DNA of 64,000 nt, from contig NZ_JAPEOR010000002.1 of assembly GCF_026341125.1 (NCBI RefSeq), positions 1,364,001 through 1,428,000 on the forward strand, in the 5' to 3' direction. The notes beneath the pieces are model-generated. The model was not told where the DNA came from and ran no database searches. It worked only from the letters and a program-made list of their open reading frames with translations. Each line of letters opens with the position of its first letter. Positions within the stretch are counted from its first letter, which is position 1. This stretch comes from Streptomyces sp. NBC_01142. GTDB lineage: Bacteria > Actinomycetota > Actinomycetes > Streptomycetales > Streptomycetaceae. Both the position numbers and the translations under genes were made by a program. Of this stretch, positions 57,922 to 64,000 are shown one piece after another.

Positions 57922-59220
57922 TCATCCCGGAGGTGCGGCTTCCGGGCGTCGCCCGCCGCCGATGCCCTGCGGGTCGGCCGTGCATGCCACGACGTGGCGG
58001 CGGGGGTCGGTGAACTCGCGTTCCACCGCCGCGTCGAGGAACTCGAGCTCCACGCGGACCGCCGGCAGATGCTCGGCGGACAGGGTCTCGAGCAGGCCGT
58101 CCAGCAGCGCGCGCAGCCGTCTGCAGATCTGGAGGGATGTTGCCCCGTACTCACGAATCTCGGTGACACCGACCTGGAGGTAGTCCTCCCACCCGCGACC
58201 CGGCACCACGAGGCGCGGCCGGCCGTGGTCGTCGGCCAGCACGTAGTGACTGCGGAGTGCGGTACGACCGACCCTGTACAGGAAAGCCTCGATGTGGTTG
58301 AGCACCTGAACGGCGGTCGTGGGGTCGTTCACGGCGGGCGAGAGCGCACGGATGGCGATGTCGACGAGGATGCGCAGGGCGAAGGCGGGATCCTGTTCGA
58401 TGGTCCGCTCCACGCCGAGGGCGACGTGTCCGGTCACCCGGCGCGGATCGAGCGCCGACGTGCCGCCATGGACCTCGACGAGGGTCGCGCCGGGCGCCAC
58501 GAAGTCGCCGACCGGGTGGACCATCACGAAGACGCAGTCGTGGCGGGTGGCGGCGGCCAACAGCCCGGCCGCGTCGATGGCCTGGAGCACTCCACCACGC
58601 TCGGATCGCATGTGCCTCACCGGACCGGGCGGCGGCAAGGGGTCGCCGCCGCGCACCGCGGAGCGTGCCCGAATCTCCGCGGCTCCGTGGGCGAGCACCT
58701 TCGCGCCCATGCCTCCCACCAGGTCCGCGATGGCCACCGGCCGGAGGTTGTGGGTGAAACGGTTGAGGTAGACCAGCAGGAGCAGCAGGCTGACGGCGAC
58801 GGCCACGCCGGCCAGGGTCACCCCCAGGTCGGGTACGGTGTCCGACTCGATGCTCCGCAGCAGGGTGTAGGCGAACGCGAACGTTCCGGTGAATGTGGCG
58901 AGCACGGCCTTCTGCAGGCGGTCGCGGTACCACAGGCGCATGTAGCGCGGGGACAGTGTGCCCGTGGCCTGTTGGACGACGAGAACGCCGATGGTCACGA
59001 CGAAGCCCAGCAGCGCGACCATCGAGCCGACGACAGAGCTGAGCACAGTGCTTGCCGTCGTCGCGGAGTACTGCCAGTGGTACGGCAGCCAGTCCGCTCG
59101 GTCCAGAGCAGCGGAACACTCGGCCAGTACCACCCCGAGTACGAATCCGAACAGCGGGATGATCCACAGGCTCGCCTTGGCGTACTGCCGCAGCCGGAAG
59201 GCGAGGGCCCACGAGATCAT
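57922..59220 (-). CDS. DUF2254 membrane protein
   Basis: The 432-aa protein has four hydrophobic segments in the first 170 residues (LWIIPLFGFVLGVVLAEC; VVGSMVALLGFVVTIGVLVVQQA; YTLLRSI; LAGVAVAVSLLLLLVYLN). A large cytoplasmic part follows, with RHDCVFVMVHPVGDFVAPG and DPAFALRILVDIAIRALSPAVNDPTTAVQ, the conserved DUF2254 block. Function is unknown; a channel or sensor role is possible. It starts at ATG 59220. The 190 nt behind the CBM3-GH16 gene contain nothing recognisable. Confidence 0.85.
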   Translation of the reverse strand: MISWALAFRLRQYAKASLWIIPLFGFVLGVVLAECSAALDRADWLPYHWQYSATTASTVLSSVVGSMVALLGFVVTIGVLVVQQATGTLSPRYMRLWYRDRLQKAVLATFTGTFAFAYTLLRSIESDTVPDLGVTLAGVAVAVSLLLLLVYLNRFTHNLRPVAIADLVGGMGAKVLAHGAAEIRARSAVRGGDPLPPPGPVRHMRSERGGVLQAIDAAGLLAAATRHDCVFVMVHPVGDFVAPGATLVEVHGGTSALDPRRVTGHVALGVERTIEQDPAFALRILVDIAIRALSPAVNDPTTAVQVLNHIEAFLYRVGRTALRSHYVLADDHGRPRLVVPGRGWEDYLQVGVTEIREYGATSLQICRRLRALLDGLLETLSAEHLPAVRVELEFLDAAVEREFTDPRRHVVACTADPQGIGGGRRPEAAPPG

Positions 59221-59501
59221 CGCTCGTACCCGGGGATCGAGCCCTCTGCGGGCGGCGGCTCAAGGCTCGACACCACGGGCACCCTCCGGATTCGGCTGTT
59301 CGTCTCCACGGTCCTGCAAGCACACGGTAAGGCCGCAGCCCGGACGGTGCAGAGGCAGAACCGCAGGCCGAGGTGCCGGCGAACCCGCTCGGGAGGCTCT
59401 TCGGAAGTTCCGTGCCCTGGCTGATCGGGTGGCACCTGAAGGGGCTCCCCATGGCCGAATGCCCCTCGGGTCTCCCACAGCCCTTCCCCGGGCCGGTCCC
59501 C

Positions 59502-59650
59502 ATGCTGACGTACGCGAACCATCCGGGCCTGCACTCGGAGGAAATCGACCTGCCAGGGCGCCAGTTGGGAAACTTCCCGCAGGCATTCACTCACCTGGCG
59601 CACATCGATGCGGCGATCACGCCGGCCGCCGCTGGCCGCCACGCTGAACC
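59502..59650 (+). pseudogene. C-terminal fragment of a GH15 glucoamylase/trehalase
   Basis: About 45 residues match the end of GH15 glucoamylase-like proteins: [15 protein letters not shown] then [21 protein letters not shown]. The second block is the family's highly conserved C-terminal motif. Nothing upstream (59221-59500) continues the homology, so the rest of the gene is lost. It lies antisense-adjacent to the antiporter's 3' end. Confidence 0.75.
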
Positions 59651-59678
59651 GCACGAGGAAACGCGGCACGTAATCCGT

Positions 59679-61448
59679 TCAGGCGGTGGACGACGCCGGG
59701 CCGAGAAGTACGACGGTGTCGTCCTCCTGCGGGGTGGCGGACTGCGTCTGGGTGACCGGGACCAGCCGGCCGTCGGCGCGGACGACGAACAGCTTTTCGT
59801 GGTCCGGCGGGATCGGCTGGGATGCGGGCTGCACCAGAAAACGGTCCCCCCGTTCGTAGCGCGCTGCCAGGACGTGCCGGACCAGTGAAGCGCCGAAGAG
59901 GATCTCGCCGCCCGTGTAGGGGGCGACGACGCCATGGCTTTCGTGCGGGGGACCGACCCGGTAGACGGGGCCTTCCACGTTGTCCTGCGCCACGACCGAT
60001 GCGAGCGCGTTGAAGTCGTCGTCGTCGGTCAGCAGGAGGACGGCCGTGACGCCCTCCAGCCGTGCCCGGGGGTTGGTGGCCGTGGCCAGCATGTCTCCTT
60101 TGGCCAGTTCGATCCCGGCGTCCTTGATCCGTTCCCGTTCCTCGTCGAGTCCCGCCCACATGAGCACGTCGAGCCCGGCCGACCGCAGTGCCCTTCCCAG
60201 GTCGATCACCCACGGATGACCGCCCACCAGCAGCGGCCGGGTGCCCGACGGCTTGACCACTCCCAGGCGTCGGGCCACGGGCGCGGCGGTCAGCGCGTAG
60301 AGCAGGACCGTTCCCACGATCACCAGGAACGTGACCGGAAGGATCCTGCCGGCGCCGGGAATCCCCTTCTCGACGAGGGCAGCGGCGAAGGCCGACGCAG
60401 TCGAGGCGGCGACGATGCCGCGCGGTGCCATCCATCCGGTGAAGGCCCGCTCCCCGAAGGTGAGGCCCGTCTTCCGGGTGGCGGCGAAGGCCACCAGCGG
60501 CCGTACCACGAGGACGAGGATCGCCATGAGAACCAGGGCAGGCAGGAGCACGGGCACCAGCGACTCCGGAGTGACGGTGGACGAGATGGAGACGAACAGC
60601 AATCCGATGATCAGTTGGACCAGCGTTCCGAAGAAGGGGCGGCGGGCCGGCATGTCGAAGCCCCGGATGTTGGTGACCGCCAGTCCCGTGACGATCGCGG
60701 CGATGAGCCCTGTGTCGTCGCGGACGATGTCGCACACCGCCGACACGGCGATCACTGTGGTCAGTTGTGCCAGCGTGCCGAGTGTCTCGCCGAGCCGGAG
60801 GGTGCGCAGCGTCAGCCAGAGCAGCGCGGTGCCCACCGCCCCGCCCACGAGACCGACGCCCATGCTGATCAGGAACTGGCCGAATTGATATCCCCTGCCG
60901 ATGTCGATGCGGTGCGTCGTGGCGATGGCGTGGAAGACAAGTGCCCCGAGAATGCCGCCGATCGGGTCGGTCAGCGTCCCTTCCCAGATCAGGATGCGCC
61001 GCACCTTGTCCGTGGGCCGTACGAAGTCGAGCAGCGGACCCACGACGGTGGGACCGGACACCACGAGGATTACGCCCACCATCGACGCCACCCTGAGCGG
61101 CATGCTGAACAACGCCGGGCCGACCGCCGAGACGACAAGGAAGGTCAGGATCACGCCGAACACCAGCAGCCTGCCCACGATGGCCCGGGTGCGGCCGGTG
61201 AGGTTGCGCAGGTCCAGCCCCAGGCCGGCGTCGTACAGAATCACTGCCACCGACAGTGACACCAGGGCGGAGAAGTCCGGCCCCACCAGCCTCGCGGGGT
61301 GGATGATGTCGGTCAGGGCGCCTGCGGTGAAGCCGACCGGCAGCAGGAGAATCAGGGCAGGGACTCTCAGCTTGTTCGCCAGGATCTGCGATCCAGTGGC
61401 GAGCACCAGCGTCGACGCGATGCCGAGGAGGATCTCGTCGTCCGTCAC
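59679..61448 (-). CDS. CPA1-type cation:proton antiporter with TrkA-N-like domain
   Basis: The 589-aa membrane protein has 12-13 hydrophobic segments. The Asp of the transport site is in [17 protein letters not shown] (about 155-171), and [17 protein letters not shown] (about 318-334) carries the conserved Arg. After the last membrane helix, residues about 400-510 form a Rossmann-type nucleotide-binding (RCK/TrkA-N) domain, with [21 protein letters not shown]-terminal TrkA-C-like part follows. It exchanges Na+ or K+ for protons, possibly gated by nucleotide. GTG 61448 is preceded by AGGAGAGAAG. Confidence 0.9.
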   Translation of the reverse strand: MTDDEILLGIASTLVLATGSQILANKLRVPALILLLPVGFTAGALTDIIHPARLVGPDFSALVSLSVAVILYDAGLGLDLRNLTGRTRAIVGRLLVFGVILTFLVVSAVGPALFSMPLRVASMVGVILVVSGPTVVGPLLDFVRPTDKVRRILIWEGTLTDPIGGILGALVFHAIATTHRIDIGRGYQFGQFLISMGVGLVGGAVGTALLWLTLRTLRLGETLGTLAQLTTVIAVSAVCDIVRDDTGLIAAIVTGLAVTNIRGFDMPARRPFFGTLVQLIIGLLFVSISSTVTPESLVPVLLPALVLMAILVLVVRPLVAFAATRKTGLTFGERAFTGWMAPRGIVAASTASAFAAALVEKGIPGAGRILPVTFLVIVGTVLLYALTAAPVARRLGVVKPSGTRPLLVGGHPWVIDLGRALRSAGLDVLMWAGLDEERERIKDAGIELAKGDMLATATNPRARLEGVTAVLLLTDDDDFNALASVVAQDNVEGPVYRVGPPHESHGVVAPYTGGEILFGASLVRHVLAARYERGDRFLVQPASQPIPPDHEKLFVVRADGRLVPVTQTQSATPQEDDTVVLLGPASSTA

Positions 61449-62005
61449 GGCTGCTTCTCTCCTCGATCACCGGGCACCAGGTGGGAGTCAACCGGCTTCG
61501 GCGGAGCACCGTGCGCTTCCTGCGCAGGACACCGGGATGGGCCACTCGGTCGGCCCACGCCTGCGCACCGGCGTCCCGGCTGACGGTCCGTGCCTGATCC
61601 AGGTCCGCCGCCGGGATCAGACATCGTCGCCCGCATCGCCACTTCGCAGGTCGGTGTCGGCGTCGGTGAATTCCTCCAGCTCGCCTCTCCCGGACCGCGC
61701 CGGTGTGGGTGCCTCCGGGTTGCTTCTCCGCGTGGAAGCCTGCTGCGCACCCCGCTCCCCCTGCGCCCCGGCGGGTGCTTCACATCAGCCGCACAGGCGG
61801 CGCTCACCGCTGCGGGACCGCCCGAGACAGCTGTTGGTGAGGCGGTTCACCCTCGGAGGAGACGCCTCCGCAGCGTGCACCCCGTCAACTGTGCCGAGTG
61901 TGCCGAGCACCATGACGCATGAGGTGCACCGTGGGGGAATCCGCACCTCACCTCAGCGGCTCATCACCTGTTGCGCCGCCTCCGGCGGCCAGGTTTGGTG
62001 GGTCC
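61449..62005. other. 557-nt gap without a supported gene
   Basis: Frames here are compositionally noncoding or broken. On the minus strand 61620-61690 reads ELEEFTDADTDLRSGDAGDD before a stop, which looks like the tail of a lost protein of unknown family. Otherwise nothing is recognisable. Confidence 0.4.
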
Positions 62006-62443
62006 ATGCAGTCAGAACCAGCCAATTCGGACGCCCGCGCAGTACCGCCGCTCGAGCAGTCGCACTGGGTGGCGTTCGCCGGGATCCTTCTCCTGCTGAG
62101 CGGCCTGTTCGACATCATCAACGGCTTCGTCGCCCTGCTGGACCACGGCTACTACGAGACGACCGCCGATCATGGAAACCGGCTGCTCATCTTCAACTAT
62201 GCCGCCTGGGGCTGGGTGTGGATCATCGTCGGCATCGCCCAGGTCCTGGCCGGCGTGGGTGTGTTCGTCGGGTCGAGAGCCGCGCGGATCACCGGCATCG
62301 TGCTGGCAGCCGCCTGCATGGTGGGCCAGTTGATCTTCCTCTCCGCCTTCCCTCTGTGGTCGCTGGTCACCATGGCCCTGTCCGTGCTCGTCATCTACGG
62401 ACTGGTCGCCGAGCCGCGCCATGTTCCGGGTGCGCGGGTCTGA
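62006..62443 (+). CDS. four-TM membrane protein (DUF7144-like)
   Basis: The 145-aa protein has four membrane helices: WVAFAGILLLLSGLFDIING, YAAWGWVWIIVGIAQVLAGV, ITGIVLAAACMVGQLIFLS and LWSLVTMALSVLVIYGLV. The second helix begins with the NYAAWGW motif seen in a widespread Streptomyces family. Function is unknown. GGTGGG lies 3 nt before ATG 62006. It stands between the antiporter and a broken regulator, with no operon partner. Confidence 0.8.
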   Translation: MQSEPANSDARAVPPLEQSHWVAFAGILLLLSGLFDIINGFVALLDHGYYETTADHGNRLLIFNYAAWGWVWIIVGIAQVLAGVGVFVGSRAARITGIVLAAACMVGQLIFLSAFPLWSLVTMALSVLVIYGLVAEPRHVPGARV

Positions 62444-62604
62444 CCAACTGAGGAAACGCCTGCAGGGCTACAGATGCGTCTCGTTGACCAGCCCGCGAAG
62501 CCATCCGCCGTTCCATGGCCGCCCGAACTCGCTGACCGCCCGACCGAAGCCACTCGTCCGGCGGGCCGCGGCCCCTTCGTACCGTTCCGTGCATGTGGTG
62601 CAGG

Positions 62605-63333
62605 CGGGATGGCCGATCCCGCCGCCGACCTGGGGCTCGCCACGGAGGTGACGGCAGCCAGGCTGAAGTTGCTGGCCGCGTTGCCGGCGGAACTGCGGGA
62701 GGAGGCGGCGCGTACGCGGCGGTGTTCCACCTGGACGCTCCGGCCTGGTACCGGGAGCCCGAACAGACGCCGCATCTACCCCTGTTCGTCGACGCCGTGC
62801 TCACCCGGCGTGCGGTGGAGGTGCGCTACCGCCGTTGGCGCGCGCCGCAAGAGGTGCATCGCCGCCTTCGCCCCTACGGCCTGGTACTCAAGTCCGGTGT
62901 CTGGTATCTCGCGGCCGCTACGGTGAGCCGGATCGCGACCTACCGGGTCGGCCAAGTCCTCGACGCGGTGCTGAGCGACGAGCGGTTCGACCGACCGCAG
63001 GACTTCGACCTGGGCGCGTACTGGACCTCCCACCTCGACGATTTCCGGACGCGCCGCTACATCGGCACAGCCACCATCCGCTTGTCCCCACGGGGACGCC
63101 GACGCCTGCCCGACAACCTTCCCCCGGAGCTGGTGCGGGAAGTCGACTCCACCGCGACCGCCATCGGCGACGACGGATGGGTCGAAGCGGTCATCCCGAC
63201 CGAGAGCACCGAGCACGCGTGCGGTGAACTGCTGCGACTCGGCACCGACGTCGAGGTTGTCGCGCCGGCGGAACTGCGCCGAGCGATGGCCGACACGGTA
63301 GGCGTACTGGCCAGGACCTACGGATATGCCTGA
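62605..63333 (+). pseudogene. WYL-domain regulator lacking its HTH, frameshifted
   Basis: A YafY-type WYL regulator remnant. Near 62610-62700 one frame reads MADPAADLGLATEV and RLKLLAALPAELREEA, the linker that normally follows the HTH. Then homology jumps to another frame at about 62710: VFHLDAPAWYREPEQTPHLPLF, with WYL core VEVRYRRWRAPQEVHRRLRPYGLVLKSGVWYL (in parts) and WCX-type C-terminus to 63333. The N-terminal helix-turn-helix is missing. The WYL part alone (about 205 aa) may still be translated. Confidence 0.75.
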
Positions 63334-63770
63334 CACACCAGGACCCCTACCCGGCGGCCATGGCGGCCGGGCTCTCCGGCTGAGGACGAAGTACCACTCA
63401 CCACGACGCCGGCGATCGACCTGGGGTGCACGCGCAGCGAAGGCGAGCGGCTCACTCATCGACCGTGCCTGATCGGGGCGAGTCACCAGCCCATGTCCCT
63501 GGCGACTTCCTCCTGAGCGACGGCAATCTCCTCGGCGGTTGAGCCGGTCAGGTTCACCCCGCCGCTGCCGGCAACGACCTCGAGATCCTGCGAGTGAGAA
63601 CCTCAACGACCAGTGCCCGGAGGACCAGCGGGAGTACTTCTCACTCGTTCACTTCACCCTGGCCCGTTGCGCAGGACCAATCCCCGCCAGGAGGCCCACC
63701 GTCCCCGCCCGCGAGCCCGAGCCGAACTCGCTGACCGCGATGGGCCACCTCTCGAGCGTCCGAGGCACGG
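63334..63770. other. 437-nt gap with fragments only
   Basis: On the minus strand 63483-63590 encodes DLEVVAGSGGVNLTG then STAEEIAVAQEEVARDMGW before a stop, but an in-frame stop lies just upstream. It is therefore a fragment of an unrecognised gene. No intact gene or RNA is seen. Confidence 0.4.
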
Positions 63771-64000
63771 TCAACCTGTCAGGGACGTCCACATGGTCAG
63801 GGGCCGGTCGTCGACCGTGATCTGGTCCTCGTGGCCACTGCCGTCGCGGATCACGATGATCCGGTACTCGTCCTGGTGGAACACCCAGAACAGACTCATG
63901 CCGTTGATCCGCTGCATGTCCGGTACCGCGAGGAATTCGTCGACCTGGGTGATCCCGTTCAGTGATCGCCACAGGTCGAGCCCGCGGTCGCCGCGCTCGA
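63771..64000 (-). CDS. partial gene of unknown function at the right edge
   Basis: The last 75 codons of a leftward gene are present, entering from beyond 64000 and ending at TGA 63773-63771. The peptide includes GLDLWRSLNGITQVDEFLAVPD, MSLFWVFHQDEYRIIVIRDG and DDRPLTMWTSLTG (given in parts), a compact mixed beta composition. I do not recognise the family. Confidence 0.6.
   Translation of the reverse strand, partial: ERGDRGLDLWRSLNGITQVDEFLAVPDMQRINGMSLFWVFHQDEYRIIVIRDGSGHEDQITVDDRPLTMWTSLTG

Noticed and set aside
61590..61922. 110-codon frame in the gap after the antiporter
   Set aside because: Composition is Pro/Gly/Arg/Cys-rich without hydrophobic periodicity, and no start signal is present.

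Overview
The window is high-GC actinobacterial chromosome, almost certainly Streptomyces. GC-rich third positions, GTG and TTG starts, many starts placed directly behind a -10-like hexamer, and a gene order that from memory matches the S. coelicolor core (ter cluster - peroxiredoxin - DUF3052 - aceE, then fasR - fabD - fabH - acpP - fabF, then DUF3145, MarR, a zinc-ribbon membrane protein and an Mbl-type MreB homologue) all point there. Family names rest on motifs read by eye; no database was searched.

Left part (1-8.3 kb): a tellurium-resistance/Ter stress module. It holds a phosphoribosyltransferase-TRSP-StiP fusion (running off the left edge), a TIM-barrel C-C lyase, a TerD with a Tyr/Pro-rich tail, a TerA-like protein, a TerC-superfamily membrane protein and two near-twin calcium-binding TerD proteins, followed by a thiol peroxidase. 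Next (8.3-24.2 kb) come DUF3052, the homodimeric pyruvate dehydrogenase AceE, a K+ channel, small secreted and membrane proteins, a divergent TetR/MFS efflux pair, a secreted-type hydrolase, a MerR/aldo-keto reductase operon with a textbook 19-bp-spacer promoter, an acetyltransferase, a serine hydrolase and a pirin. Then FasR and the type II fatty-acid operon fabD-fabH-acpP-fabF (23.0-27.9 kb): AceE supplies acetyl-CoA and the fab genes use it under FasR.

Middle (28-43 kb): a lipoprotein SGNH hydrolase, a C15-like secreted protein with Ser in place of the expected Cys, a nitrilase-fold amidase, EI24 protein, a large secreted M14 carboxypeptidase, Ohr, a MarR/oxidoreductase divergent pair, a zinc-ribbon membrane protein, Mbl, and an IS110-family element.

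Right part (43-64 kb) is accessory and decaying: a LysE exporter, a divergent ArsR-type regulator/aldo-keto reductase pair with a clean operator, and then a run of broken genes. These are an MFS transporter fused by deletion to an AfsR-type regulator tail, a glyoxalase-fold gene split by an 8-bp duplication, a collapsed modABC/mop molybdate locus, a glucoamylase tail and a WYL regulator without its HTH. Between them are intact genes: DUF5994, a sigma-like/ricin membrane protein, a divergent GT2 synthase and CBM3-GH16 pair, a DUF2254 protein and a CPA1 antiporter.

Two patterns run through the whole window. First, short tandem repeats repeatedly begin at or span a stop codon (terD, aceE, tetR, pirin, GDSL, nitrilase, M14 and DUF5994 genes). 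Second, ten or more genes look leaderless.
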